A DNA stretch of 64,000 bases, taken from contig NZ_CP065915.1 of assembly GCF_016134045.1 (NCBI RefSeq), positions 2,980,501 to 3,044,500 on the forward strand. The letters run 5' to 3'. Positions within the stretch are counted from its first letter, which is position 1. The number at the start of each line of letters is the position of its first letter. Position numbers and translations under genes: made by a program. This DNA is from Pelagovum pacificum. GTDB lineage: Bacteria > Pseudomonadota > Alphaproteobacteria > Rhodobacterales > Rhodobacteraceae. This document shows positions 1 through 13,651 of the stretch, one piece after another. A model generated the notes under the pieces. The model worked only from the letters and a program-made list of their open reading frames with translations. It searched no databases and had not been told where the DNA came from.

Positions 1-180
1 CGCCGGCAGGCTCGCCATGTATTCGTGACGCCGCTCGAACCTGATATGGACATCATGTCCGTGGATTCGGCCCAGCAGCCGGCCGCAGCAGTTGCAAAGC
101 CAGTCGTCGCCACGGGGGCGCTGGACCCGCCGCGTCACCGGGACGCCCTGGTTCGTGTAGGTGTGCTCGTTTCGTGCCAT
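1..180 (-). CDS. Small Com-like zinc-finger protein, truncated by the window edge
   Basis: An ATG at 180 on the minus strand opens a frame of 60 codons that runs off the left edge without a stop. A good ribosome binding site (GGAAGG) lies about 8 bases upstream. The start is basic, and residues 29 to 32 read C-N-C-C followed by GRLLGRI, with a histidine-rich stretch after it. Closely spaced cysteines before a GRLL-type turn resemble the small zinc-finger Com proteins of Mu-like phages, which control translation of a DNA-modification gene. The family call is an inference because the second cysteine pair would lie outside the window. The gene reads in the same direction as the 727-residue gene, 83 bases downstream of it. 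Confidence 0.5.
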   Translation of the reverse strand, partial: MARNEHTYTNQGVPVTRRVQRPRGDDWLCNCCGRLLGRIHGHDVHIRFERRHEYMASLPA

Positions 181-263
181 GTCGGTTTCCTTCCGTTAGG
201 TCGGAACCTTGGAGCACACCGTTTGTCAGAGGGTCTCAGCAGGCACTTAAGACGAATGTCAGA

Positions 264-2447
264 TTAGCTGGCCAGAGGACAGCAGAGCCGCCAATGCCGC
301 GAGGCATGGGATTTCTCAAGGTAGACGTTGTTGATCGACCTCCACAACGCAGCCGGGAACGCATTTTGCGGCGACCTTGAACTCGTCCCGTCCATCAGGT
401 CACGGGTGGGAACATCTGGTCGTCCGGCATTTGCCGCATCAACGAGGCGTCCGAAGATCATAATCTGGTTGAAGGCGGAGAGCGGCAATGGCGGAAGTCC
501 CGGGACGATCACCGTCGCGGAATAAGCTGTGTGACGAATGACTTGGGCCTTTTGCCCCCCGCCAAGCAATGTGCGGTTCGCCCGGAACTCGCGATCTATG
601 ATGTCCAAGGTCAGCCGGGTCTCCCCTTCGCCGTCCATCAGCCGATCGAGATGCAGAACGACATTCGGGCCGAGATAAGGCGTCTCGATCTTCGAGGACG
701 TCAGTACGATACCCGGACCAGCCGTGTGTCGGGCTCGGAGCTCGATGTCGACCGTGGTTCGCGGTTTGTCCGTTGAAATGCCGTGCGCAAAGTAGATCGG
801 GTGGAGTTCGTCATCGATGCCCCGGTACCCAAGAAGAAGGAGGTTCTTGTTCTGGGATGCCCGGTCCCTCCTGATCAGCGCTTCATCCACGGACCTGATG
901 ATGTCCTCGATCAGCAGGCCGCGGTCGATCCGGTACATCGTGAAGTCCTCGCCCGACACATCGCCGGCGTCCTCGCCGAAACTGCCTTCCAGGCGCACGT
1001 GTCCCGGCTTCATGCTGGCGCCGACCTCATGCTCGACATCCTCGATGACGACGATCGACTGCCGAGACTTGCGCTCGAGGATTGCAGCCTCCTTCAATCG
1101 CTCGAGGTCGAGGCCGAGAGTTCCGAGGGTAGCATGGCTGATGAGCTCTTCGGGGTATTCCAGCAGGTCCAGCAGTGCCTCGGATTGCCGCCTCACCTCG
1201 ACGGGTTCCAGTTGCCGGAATCCCTTCTGGATGCCCCAGAACTCCAGCAGGCGCCGCCCGAGATCGCGTTCTTCAGGATCATGTTTGGACCGCACGTTGG
1301 AGCGATTGCCTTCGGTGACAATCAGGTTGAGCGATCGATCGGATCGGTCACCATGCAATCGGTATTCCACTGCGATGACGACCCGGCTGAATTGCTTGTG
1401 CCGGGCAAATATGTTGCCGTGACCAAGGAAGCGCTCGGCCACGCGCTCGATATCGTCATCGACGCCGACTTTCAGTGACAGGCTTCGGCTCCAGTTTCCC
1501 AGCCGAAGATTGACTTCCGTGACGGCGGCGCGACGAACGTCGACCCCGTCCAAGTCCGGCGCAGGCAGGGTGAGCGAAGTCTGGAAGCGGCTGAGGTCAT
1601 AGTTCTTCCAGGTCAGAGGCTTTTTCGAGAGGTCCTGACCGAGAACGACCTCGGCGAACGTCTCTGCCGTAGTCAGTCGGACGGCCCGGTGATCGGAGCA
1701 GATTTCGATCTGCCGCGTTTGCGGCGTGAAGATCATGATCGCCTCTTCAGAGGGACGAAAGAAGCGAGGCTCGCGTCGACCGGACTCGGTGTGGTGGTAA
1801 ACATTGGAGAGCGGTCCACCAGTCCGCGCGATCAGCAGAACCGACGGGAAATGATCGCGTACCTCTGGAAGGTCCGCGACGGATACAGAGACCTTGGTCC
1901 GGAGCGACAACCGCTCTTGCAGGGCTCGAGCAAGCCGCTCCGTGTCCACCGCGTCGCAATCGATGCTCTGAACGGCATCGAGATCGACCTCGAACGCAGA
2001 ATAGAACCGTCCGTGATCGCGATGACGTCGCGCTCTGTCGAACCCTTCGGCGTCTCGGAACAGTTCGGGATGAGAGGCAAAGACCCATAGGCTCCGAGCC
2101 AGCGGCCCGGGCGGCGCGTCTTCGAACACCAAGATCGCCTCGTGATGGAGGCGTTGCTCCACGATGGTCCGGAGCGAATGCTGGCTCTTCTCTCCCGCAA
2201 GACCGCGGAGGCGTTTGCACGTCTGATCAATATGTTTCAGCAGATCGGGCGCCAGGTTCTCGATCCACGAGACCAGGCGTGTCTCGGGCTCCTCTCCGCC
2301 GGCATTCGCTTGCAGCTCCTCTGGCGGATCTAGTCTTGGCAATTCCGGGTGATCAGTACGCGCGAATAGCGAAATGACCGCGGCACTCGGCACTTCGGAG
2401 AGAACCGCTTGGATATCCTCACTCAGGGTTTCTTTTTTTCGTGTCAT
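264..2447 (-). CDS. Unrecognised 727-residue protein of the island
   Basis: I do not recognise this protein. The reading frame extends upstream to a TTG at 2507, but the ATG at 2447 (MTRKKETLSED) is the more ordinary start and has GGCGGA upstream. The protein looks soluble, with no signal peptide, membrane segment or P-loop. It is rich in charged residues and mixes alpha and beta segments. The last 40 residues are more basic and aromatic (a NAFPAALWRSINN stretch) and might be a small DNA-binding tail, but this is a guess. It is transcribed divergently from the DUF2924/recombinase operon across a 321-base gap with inverted repeats, and it is followed by the Com-like gene. A defence or element-maintenance role is possible but unsupported. 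Confidence 0.75.
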   Translation of the reverse strand: MTRKKETLSEDIQAVLSEVPSAAVISLFARTDHPELPRLDPPEELQANAGGEEPETRLVSWIENLAPDLLKHIDQTCKRLRGLAGEKSQHSLRTIVEQRLHHEAILVFEDAPPGPLARSLWVFASHPELFRDAEGFDRARRHRDHGRFYSAFEVDLDAVQSIDCDAVDTERLARALQERLSLRTKVSVSVADLPEVRDHFPSVLLIARTGGPLSNVYHHTESGRREPRFFRPSEEAIMIFTPQTRQIEICSDHRAVRLTTAETFAEVVLGQDLSKKPLTWKNYDLSRFQTSLTLPAPDLDGVDVRRAAVTEVNLRLGNWSRSLSLKVGVDDDIERVAERFLGHGNIFARHKQFSRVVIAVEYRLHGDRSDRSLNLIVTEGNRSNVRSKHDPEERDLGRRLLEFWGIQKGFRQLEPVEVRRQSEALLDLLEYPEELISHATLGTLGLDLERLKEAAILERKSRQSIVVIEDVEHEVGASMKPGHVRLEGSFGEDAGDVSGEDFTMYRIDRGLLIEDIIRSVDEALIRRDRASQNKNLLLLGYRGIDDELHPIYFAHGISTDKPRTTVDIELRARHTAGPGIVLTSSKIETPYLGPNVVLHLDRLMDGEGETRLTLDIIDREFRANRTLLGGGQKAQVIRHTAYSATVIVPGLPPLPLSAFNQIMIFGRLVDAANAGRPDVPTRDLMDGTSSRSPQNAFPAALWRSINNVYLEKSHASRHWRLCCPLAS

Positions 2448-2506
2448 TGTGTCCGCCACCAATTGAGTGCGTTCACACAGGTTCTCGCCCAAAACTGATT
2501 CCGCCA

Positions 2507-2524
2507 AGTCCGAAAAATCGGACT
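2507..2524. repeat. Perfect inverted repeat, possible operator
   Basis: The sequence reads AGTCCGA, then AAAA, then TCGGACT, a perfect 7-base inverted repeat with a 4-base spacer. It lies 60 bases upstream of the ATG at 2447, where an operator for the minus-strand gene would be expected. It has no T-tract that would make it a terminator. Confidence 0.4.
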
Positions 2525-2691
2525 ATTCTCGCTTCGGCCATGTCCCAGTTCATGTCGCCAGGCGGCTTTGGGCTTGTATGAGAAACCCACTCCCACCCCA
2601 CCACCTTCGGCCTCTCGAACGCCGCTCCGAGCTTTGCCGGCTGCTGGCCCTCGGGCTCGTTCGGCTCCATGCGCGGAACCGGCAACTCTCT

Positions 2692-2713
2692 GCGGAAAAT
2701 GGAGAATTTTCGC
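2692..2713. repeat. Near-perfect inverted repeat upstream of the DUF2924 gene
   Basis: GCGGAAAAT and ATTTTCGC flank a 5-base centre, with one extra G in the left arm. The element ends 55 bases upstream of the ATG of the DUF2924 gene. It could be an operator for the recombinase operon. The 144-residue helix-turn-helix protein encoded at the end of that operon is a possible binder. That link is an inference. Confidence 0.35.
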
Positions 2714-2768
2714 TACACTCTCCGCCCAACCAGAGCGGTGATGCAACTCCAACCAATCGGAGAGACGC

Positions 2769-3215
2769 ATGACCGATCCCATCCCCGCGCGACTGGCCGC
2801 CCTCAAGACCACGCCGACGCCCGACCTGAAGCAGCAGTGGCGCGACCTGTTCGACAGCGAGCCGCCGCCCTTCAATCGCCGCTATCTGGAGAGCCGCCTC
2901 GCCTACCGCATCCAGGAACTGGCCTACGGCGGCCTGAAACCCGAGACGATCCGGCGGTTGGAGCGGCTGGGTGAGGACCTGGACGGTGGGGATCGCCACA
3001 AACGCTACATCCGTACGGATCGGATGCCCATCGCCGGGACGCGGTTGATCCGGGAGTGGCAGGGCGTGGAACATGTCGTCACCGTCACGAAGGACGGCTT
3101 CGAGTGGCAGGGGCGCCCTTATAAATCGCTGTCCGCCATTGCGCGCGGCATTACCGGCACGCGCTGGAATGGCTGGGTGTTCTTCGGCCTCAAGAACCAG
3201 AGGGGCCGGACATGA
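2769..3215 (+). CDS. DUF2924 domain protein
   Basis: This 148-residue protein matches the DUF2924 family, which typically sits directly in front of a large serine recombinase in alphaproteobacterial islands. The features seen are the PPPFNRRYLESRLAYRIQEL core and YGGL at about residues 36 to 60. The C-terminal half has the motif in which a short beta sheet ends in the phrase WNGWVFFGL. The start is fixed by GGAGAGACGC before the ATG. The frame ends 4 bases inside the next gene (ATGA overlap), so the two are translationally coupled. The family function is unknown. A role as recombination directionality or accessory factor is only a guess from the strict pairing. Confidence 0.88.
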   Translation: MTDPIPARLAALKTTPTPDLKQQWRDLFDSEPPPFNRRYLESRLAYRIQELAYGGLKPETIRRLERLGEDLDGGDRHKRYIRTDRMPIAGTRLIREWQGVEHVVTVTKDGFEWQGRPYKSLSAIARGITGTRWNGWVFFGLKNQRGRT

Positions 3216-4519
3216 CCGAGGTCAAGATCAAGCGCCGCTGCGCCATCTACACCCGCAAGTCCTCCGAGGAAGGGCTGGATCAGGAGTTCAACTCGCTGCA
3301 CGCCCAACGCGAGGCCTGCGAGGCATACATTGCCAGCCAGCGCTCGGAGGGCTGGGTGCTGGTTCGCGATCAGTATGACGACGGCGGAGTCTCCGGCGGC
3401 ACGCTGGAGCGCCCCGGCCTGCAGCGCCTGCTGGAGGACATCGAGGATGGGCTGGTCGACGTCGTGGTGGTCTACAAGATCGACCGCCTCAGCCGCTCGC
3501 TCGCCGACTTCGCCAAGCTGGTCGAGGTGTTCGACCGCAACGGCGTGACCTTCGTCTCCGTCACGCAATCCTTCAACACCACCACCTCGATGGGGCGGCT
3601 GACGCTGAACATCCTGCTCAGCTTCGCCCAGTTCGAGCGGGAGGTCACGGCTGAGCGCATCCGCGACAAGGTCGCCGCCAGTCGGAAGAAGGGCATGTGG
3701 ATGGGCGGGGTGCCGCCCTACGGCTATCGGGTCAAGAACCGGAAGCTGGTGATCAGTGACGAAGCCGCCGAGCACGTCCGCTGGATCTTCGCCCGCTTCC
3801 TCGAAATCGGCTCCGGCACGGAATTGGCGCGCGAGGTTACCAAGCGCGGCATCCGGACGCCACGGGGCAACCAGATCGACAAGAAGTACCTCTACCGGAT
3901 GCTGAACAACCGAGCCTACATCGGCGAGGCGGTCCACAAGGGCGACAGCTACCCCGGCGAGCACGACGCGATCATCGACCGCGAGACGTGGGACCGCGTC
4001 CACGCCATCCTGCAGGAGAGCCCCCGCAAGCGCGCCGCCCGCACACGCGCCGAGACGCCCGCGGTGCTGAAGGGGCTGCTGTTCGGACCCGACGGCGCGG
4101 CCTTCTCGCCGACGCACACCCGCAAGGGCGGGAAACTCTATCGCTACTATGTCAGCCAGACGGTGCTGAAGCACGGGGCGGGAGCTTGTCCGGTCGGGCG
4201 AGTTCCAGCGGGTGAGATCGAGGCCGCCGTGGTCGACCAGCTCCGTACCGTGTTCCGCCAGCCTGAGATCGTGGCAGGGACGTGGAAGGCGGCCCGGGCG
4301 CATCACGGTGATATCGCCGAGACAGACGCGCGCGCGGCGTTGCAGCAACTCGACCCGCTGTGGGTCGAGCTCTTCCCCGCCGAGCAGGCGCGCATTGTCA
4401 CGCTGCTGGTCGAGCGCGTCGATATCGGCACGAACGGGCTCAACTTCCGGCTCCGGATGGACGGCCTCGGAGGGCTCGCGCGCGAGATGCTGTCTGGCAG
4501 CTTCGGAGCAGCGTCATGA
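3212..4519 (+). CDS. Large serine recombinase (resolvase family)
   Basis: This 435-residue site-specific recombinase has the resolvase catalytic domain at its N-terminus. The Y-x-R-x-S motif places the nucleophile at Ser17, and the conserved IDRLSRS and AQFERE segments follow. A recombinase domain (about residues 185 to 290, starting near PPYGYR) and a degenerate zinc-ribbon region (THTRKGGKLYRYYVSQ) come next. The C-terminal coiled coil is short. The enzyme would cut and exchange DNA at attachment sites and is the best candidate mover for the island. It sits between the DUF2924 and helix-turn-helix genes, with 4-base overlaps on both sides. The zinc-binding cysteines are mostly missing, which is normal for this subgroup. 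Confidence 0.92.
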   Translation: MTEVKIKRRCAIYTRKSSEEGLDQEFNSLHAQREACEAYIASQRSEGWVLVRDQYDDGGVSGGTLERPGLQRLLEDIEDGLVDVVVVYKIDRLSRSLADFAKLVEVFDRNGVTFVSVTQSFNTTTSMGRLTLNILLSFAQFEREVTAERIRDKVAASRKKGMWMGGVPPYGYRVKNRKLVISDEAAEHVRWIFARFLEIGSGTELAREVTKRGIRTPRGNQIDKKYLYRMLNNRAYIGEAVHKGDSYPGEHDAIIDRETWDRVHAILQESPRKRAARTRAETPAVLKGLLFGPDGAAFSPTHTRKGGKLYRYYVSQTVLKHGAGACPVGRVPAGEIEAAVVDQLRTVFRQPEIVAGTWKAARAHHGDIAETDARAALQQLDPLWVELFPAEQARIVTLLVERVDIGTNGLNFRLRMDGLGGLAREMLSGSFGAAS

Positions 4520-4950
4520 CCCGCGCGACGGCGGTCCCCGAGACGGTCACAATCCACGTGCCATTCCGCATCGTGAAGCGCGGCGGGCGCAAGGAGATGC
4601 AGGTGCCCACCGACACCCGCGCTCATCATCATCCCGACGATGCCTTGATCAAGGCGCTGGCGCGCGCCTTCCGATGGAAGCGCATGCTGGAGTCGGGTGA
4701 GTTCGCCACCATCGCCGAACTGGCCGAAAGGGAGGGCATCGCGCCCTCCTACATGACCCGGGTCCTGCGTCTGACGCTGCTTTCGCCCGACATCGTCGAG
4801 GCGATCCTGGACGGGAAGCAGGGGCCGGAGGTGACGTTGGCGCGGGTGTTGGAGCCGCTCTCGCTAGAATGGGCGGCGCAGGGTTCGTTGCTTCGACAGG
4901 CTGAATTGCCTCCGAACCACTCTGCGGCGAGGTACATTCCGGGGGATTGA
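4516..4950 (+). CDS. Helix-turn-helix protein of the recombinase operon
   Basis: The ATG at 4516 overlaps the recombinase stop (ATGA) and gives a protein of 144 residues. A longer in-frame start at 4360 lies inside the recombinase gene and was not used. The middle of the protein (about residues 62 to 100, with [20 protein letters not shown]) looks like a ParB/KorB-type helix-turn-helix. The N-terminal part is basic with a short beta hairpin. Small proteins of this kind commonly follow the DUF2924/recombinase pair in alphaproteobacteria. It may regulate the operon or shape recombination. The specific role is unknown. Confidence 0.82.
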   Translation: MTRATAVPETVTIHVPFRIVKRGGRKEMQVPTDTRAHHHPDDALIKALARAFRWKRMLESGEFATIAELAEREGIAPSYMTRVLRLTLLSPDIVEAILDGKQGPEVTLARVLEPLSLEWAAQGSLLRQAELPPNHSAARYIPGD

Positions 4951-4975
4951 CCCGCCGTGCGATATAGCATACATA
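4947..4975 (+). promoter_or_regulatory. Promoter of the type I R-M operon, probably leaderless
   Basis: TTGACC at 4947-4952 and TACATA at 4970-4975 are separated by exactly 17 bases and match a sigma-70 promoter well. Transcription would begin about seven bases after the -10 box, which is the A of the hsdM ATG at 4982. There is no ribosome binding site in front of that ATG, which agrees with a leaderless mRNA. The spacer and -10 area contain TGC-GATATA-GCA (4958-4969), a small dyad that the helix-turn-helix at the start of HsdM could bind. Confidence 0.6.
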
Positions 4976-4981
4976 ACAAAC

Positions 4982-6804
<1,823 letters not shown>

Positions 6805-6808
<4 letters not shown>

Positions 6809-8121
6809 TCAACGAGGCATGGCCCCTTCGCCCCTTGGGCGAACTGTTCGAGATCCGCGCGGGCAAGACAATGTCAGCGGCTGCCCGCGACGGAGCCGAG
6901 AAGACGCCGTTTCTGCGGACATCCAACGTCCTGTGGGACGAGATCGACCTGACCAAGGTCGACGAAATGGCGATCCCTCCGCGCGAACTGAGCGGGAAGC
7001 TCCTCCGTCCGGGCGACCTTCTGGTATGCGAGGGAGGCGAGATTGGCCGTGCGGCCATCTGGAACGGTGAGCAGGATGTCATGTCGTTCCAAAACCACCT
7101 GCACCGCCTCCGCCCGTTGGCGGACGACGTCGATCCCCGGTTCTACGTCTACTTCCTGCAATGCGGCTTCACCCAACTGGGCATCTTTGAGGGCGCAGGG
7201 AACAAGACCACGATCCCGAACCTTTCGCGGAACCGCCTTGCCGCGCTTGACGTGCCGCACCCTGACGTTGACGAGCAACGCTACGTCGTTCGCGCGCTGG
7301 CGCGCGTGCGGGACGCGATGAAGCTGCACGATCGCAGCACCGGTCTCGCCCAGGACCTCAAGCGCGCGGCGATGCGGGCGCTGTTCACGAAGGGCCTGCG
7401 GGGCGAGGCGCAGAAAGAAACCGAGATTGGTACGGTGCCGGAGAGCTGGGACGTTGTGGAGTTCGCTGAAGTCCGGGAGCGCCTGCAGTACGGTACTTCG
7501 ACACGGTGCACCTATGATCCTACCGGGTATCCCGTGCTGCGGATCCCCAACATAGAGCCTGGGCGTGTCAATGCGGCCGACATCAAGTTCGGAACGCTCC
7601 GCAAGGACGAAGCGAAGCGGTACCTGCTCAAGGACGGCGACCTGATCTTCATCCGCACGAATGGCGTCATTGAACGACTTGGGGCCTGCGCCGTCTTCGC
7701 GGGTGAGCCAGAGGGCGCGCTCTTTGCGTCGTACCTGATCCGGGCGCAATTGAAACTGGACCGGGTTGATCCGTATTTCGCCGCCCACTTCTACGGGTCC
7801 GAACTCGGCACCAGCATTGTCGCGGGGCGTGCGACGCCCGCCGCAGACGGCAAGTACAATCTCAACACGGGCACAATTGATAGCCTACCACTCCCCTTGC
7901 CGCCCACGGTAGTTGAACAGCGCGAGATCGTTGCTGTCCTCGACGCCATCGACCGGAAGGTCGACCTGCACCGCCGCAAGCGCGCCGTGCTGGACGAGCT
8001 CTTCAAGGCGCTGCTGCACAAGCTGATGACCGGGGAGATCCGCGTCGCCGACCTCGACCTTTCGGCGCTGACCTCGGATCCCGCCCCCGCCCCGAAACCG
8101 ACCGCCACGGAGGCCGCATGA
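6805..8121 (+). CDS. hsdS: Type I R-M specificity subunit HsdS
   Basis: HsdS supplies sequence recognition to the methylase and the restriction complex. The 438 residues contain two target-recognition domains. Each starts with the familiar W-x-x-x-x-L/F-x-x-x pattern, near residues 6 and 215 ([11 protein letters not shown]). Each ends in a helical spacer after a PLP-x-x-x-EQ-type segment, the second being [15 protein letters not shown] near residue 370. The start is a GTG that overlaps the hsdM stop. The C-terminus carries a Pro/Ala-rich tail. The DNA target cannot be read from the sequence. HsdS is normally the most variable gene of the operon. Confidence 0.92.
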
Positions 8122-9733
8122 CCAACAGCATGACTGACGCCCTGTCTCCGCTGGCGAGTCGCATGCCGCGGATCGTCCGCGAACACGAGGTGCTGCGCGT
8201 CGCCGGGTGGATGCCGGGCGACGACCCCGCGGGTGTTGCCAACGCCGCCATCGGAGAAGTGCTCAGATGGGCGCAGCGGCGCTGTGGCGGCCAGCTGCCG
8301 CCGGAAGCCTGGGAGCGCAAGTCCTTCGACTACCTGTCGGGCGGGCGGAACAGCAACTGCGTGCATCTCCAGTCCGGAACGTCCGACCTCTGGGCCATCC
8401 GCGCCGACGACCCGGATAAGACCGTCGCCGAACGGGTCTGGACCACCGAGGTGGTCGTTGGCCTGCTGCCCGACCAACCTGCGAAGTTCAGCGCCCGATT
8501 GCTGGTCAGCACGCCCGAAGCCGACCTGCAGATCGATCCGCACACGCCAGGTTTCATCCAGCAGGTCGTCGAGAATTGCAGGCTGATCAGCGGCCGGAAA
8601 CTTCTCTCCGTCGCGCCGGCGGTCCACGAGACCGAGGCGGACGCCGAAGACCTGATCGACCATCTGATCGATCCATCCAGGCAGTTGCCCATCTTCGTGG
8701 TGACCCTTGCCGAAGACGGACAGGCCGATCATCCGACACTCGACACGGCCGCCCTCAGTCGCGCCACGCTCGGTGTCGGGCATGTTGCGCTACTTCACCC
8801 CGCGGCGACCTGGCGACTGACCGAACGGTTCGGGAAGTTCAAATCGGTTTTCGGCGGCGCGGCGCGGGTCTATCTGCCGGGCTTTTCCGATGATGCCGAT
8901 CCCTACATACATCGGCTCGTTCTCGCCAATCAGCTGGACACGGCCGAGGGCGCCGAGCGGGCAACTAGCTGGATGCGGCAGCTGGCCGCGCAGGAAAGCA
9001 TCCTGCGAACGAAACTCGGCCGCGATGTGCTGCCCTTCGCGGCGATCCGCAACGCCAATCTGCAACTGCGCCAGCAAAATCTGCGGAACGAGGATGCCAG
9101 CGCCAGCGACCAGCTCGCTGCCGCCAACGACCGGATTGATGCACTTGAAAAGCAAGTCGCTTCGCTGGCCTCGGAACAAGACTATTACATTGCGGAATAC
9201 GAGAAGGAGCGGGCGCGCGCTGAACTCTCGGAATCCCAGGCACAGAAATCCGCCTACCGCATTCAGCACCTGACAGACCAGCTGAAGGCGAAGGGCGATG
9301 ATCCCGATCAGGACATTGCCATTCCTGCAAGCTGGCAGGAACTGCCCGCATGGTGTGATGAACGATTGGCAGGCCGACTGGTTCTGACACCTAACGCACA
9401 TCGTGGTGCACGGAATCCGGTATTCACAGATGTCGAGACAGCCGCGCGATGCCTGCTGTGGCTGGCGTCGGAATGCAGGGACCAACGCATCAACGGCGGG
9501 GGCGGATCGATCAACAACGTGACGATCATGGATGGCATCCAGAACGCTTCCTGTGGCGCGGACACCTACGAGTTCGACTGGAACGGTCGCAGGTTCTCAG
9601 CCGACTGGCACATCAAGAACGGTGGAAACACACGCGATCCGATCCGTTGCCTGCGCATCTACTACTGCTTCGACCCGCAGACACAGCAGATCGTGGTGTC
9701 CGACATGCCTGCGCACCGCCGGACAGGTGCGAC

Positions 9734-9737
<4 letters not shown>
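8118..9737 (+). CDS. Unrecognised 539-residue coiled-coil protein embedded in the type I R-M operon
   Basis: I do not recognise this gene. It lies between hsdS and hsdR with 4-base overlaps on both sides, so it is surely co-translated with the R-M subunits. The N-terminal 300 residues look like a globular alpha/beta region. A heptad-rich coiled coil covers roughly residues 315 to 395. A compact C-terminal region of about 130 residues ends in beta strands (CLRIYYCFD, then [12 protein letters not shown]) that faintly recall the last strands of RelE/ParE-type toxins. That resemblance is weak. There is no P-loop, membrane segment or signal peptide. It may modulate the R-M complex, sense phage attack, or be a second defence effector. 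Confidence 0.85.
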
Positions 9738-12671
<2,934 letters not shown>

Positions 12672-12685
<14 letters not shown>

Positions 12686-13001
12686 AGACCGACGCGCCTA
12701 TCTCCGTCACCGCGTCGATTACTGGTGCGAGCGTCTGAGAGCGACCCCGCGCATCGTCCGGATCCAACGCATGACGCGCAAGTGGGGATCATGCTCGACC
12801 GGCGGCATCATCACGCTTGCCGAGGACCTCGCCGATCAGGAGACTTGCTTCCAAGACTTCGTGATCGCACACGAGTTGCTGCATCTGCGGATTCCCAATC
12901 ATGGCAAAGTCTTCAAGGCGCTGATGACTGCGCATGTGCCGCAGTGGCGCGACCACGACAAGCACCGCTTGGCCGGTAATCGGTCAGGGGTTTCTCGATG
13001 A
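12672..13001 (+). CDS. Short YgjP-type metalloprotease of the R-M operon
   Basis: This 109-residue protein has the YgjP/DUF45 signature: MTRKWGSCS, then HELLH (His67, Glu68, His71) followed by a third histidine in IPNHGK. This is the zinc-binding site of a minimal metalloprotease. It overlaps the end of hsdR by 14 bases, and such genes often accompany hsdR. Family members often have around 230 residues. Here the N-terminal barrel is missing and only the catalytic part remains. It could trim HsdR, as ClpXP does in other systems, or control the complex in another way. That role is an inference. Confidence 0.88.
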
Positions 13002-13335
13002 TCGGGCAGCGCCACGCAAGCTCTACTCGAAGACCGAATGCACTTCCCAAATCGCTTTGGCACCCACACAAAGGTTCGATTTCTGTTCCTTCTCGAAAAG
13101 TGTCCCTGAAATCGAAGTGCTCAGCAGGTAGCGGATTAAATTACTCTATTTCAATGGCTTAAAAGAAATTCACCAAAACGGCGCAGTCATCAGGTCGGGA
13201 GAATATTGGCACAGAGAGAACGCTTCCGGCCCACCTGGCGGCGGGCTCGGTGCTCAGCCTCTGCCGCATAACCCTCGAAAACAACGAGAAAATCCGGTCG
13301 CAGCCGGATAGGGAGAACGCTTTCGCGGGGGCAAG
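13002..13335. other. Non-coding gap between the R-M operon and tRNA-Ser
   Basis: This 334-base stretch has lower GC around 13110-13170 than its surroundings. I see no supported gene, no clear hairpin with a T-tract, and no obvious tRNA fragment. If the island was inserted at the tRNA, its attachment-site remnant would have to lie at the right end of this gap. Confidence 0.5.
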
Positions 13336-13425
13336 TGGCGGAGGAGGTGGGATTCGAACCCACGGGACGCTCTCACGCCCAACGGTTTTCAAGACCGCCG
13401 CAATCGACCACTCTGCCACTCCTCC
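13336..13425 (-). tRNA. tRNA-Ser (anticodon TGA)
   Basis: On the minus strand the sequence folds into a full tRNA of 90 bases. The acceptor stem is GGAGGAG/CTCCTCC, followed by G73 and an encoded CCA at 13336-13338. The anticodon loop is CTTGAAA, giving TGA, and reads UCA codons. A long variable arm typical of serine tRNAs is present, and the T loop is GGTTCGAATCC. The 3' end points to the R-M island on its left. Confidence 0.97.
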
Positions 13426-13537
13426 GGACCCGGGGAGGGTTAGCGGCAGAGTCGCGATTCTGAAAGGTGTGACGCGATGAGGGATGGCCGCCAAAAGAGG
13501 GGGCCGGTCAGCGCTGGACTCTTTCAAAACAGCTCTG

Positions 13538-13558
13538 TTGACGCTATGGTCGCGTCAA
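13538..13558. repeat. Perfect inverted repeat upstream of the SPOR lipoprotein gene
   Basis: TTGACGC and GCGTCAA flank the seven bases TATGGTC. The element lies 94 bases upstream of the ATG at 13652. TTTCAA at 13522-13527 and TATGGT at 13545-13550, 17 bases apart, could be a promoter with this dyad centred on the -10 box, as in an operator. The assignment is tentative. Confidence 0.35.
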
Positions 13559-13651
13559 TCGCGGCATTTGAGCACGTGATCCTGAACGAGCAGCAGGTCC
13601 GGACAAACAGGGCCGCGCGGCGCAAAGGCCGCAGCATTGAGGGACATCGAG

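Larger units (their letters stand above)
2448..2768. promoter_or_regulatory. Divergent intergenic region with two inverted repeats
   Basis: This 321-base gap separates the minus-strand 727-residue gene from the plus-strand DUF2924 gene, so it must hold the promoters of both. I found no convincing gene in it. Short frames on either strand lack ribosome binding sites and familiar sequence. Two inverted repeats, at 2507-2524 and 2692-2713, stand out and are listed separately. Confidence 0.5.

Noticed and set aside
9449..9733. Upstream extension of HsdR
   Set aside because: It lies inside the 539-residue gene. The overlapping ATGA at 9734 matches the other junctions of the operon.
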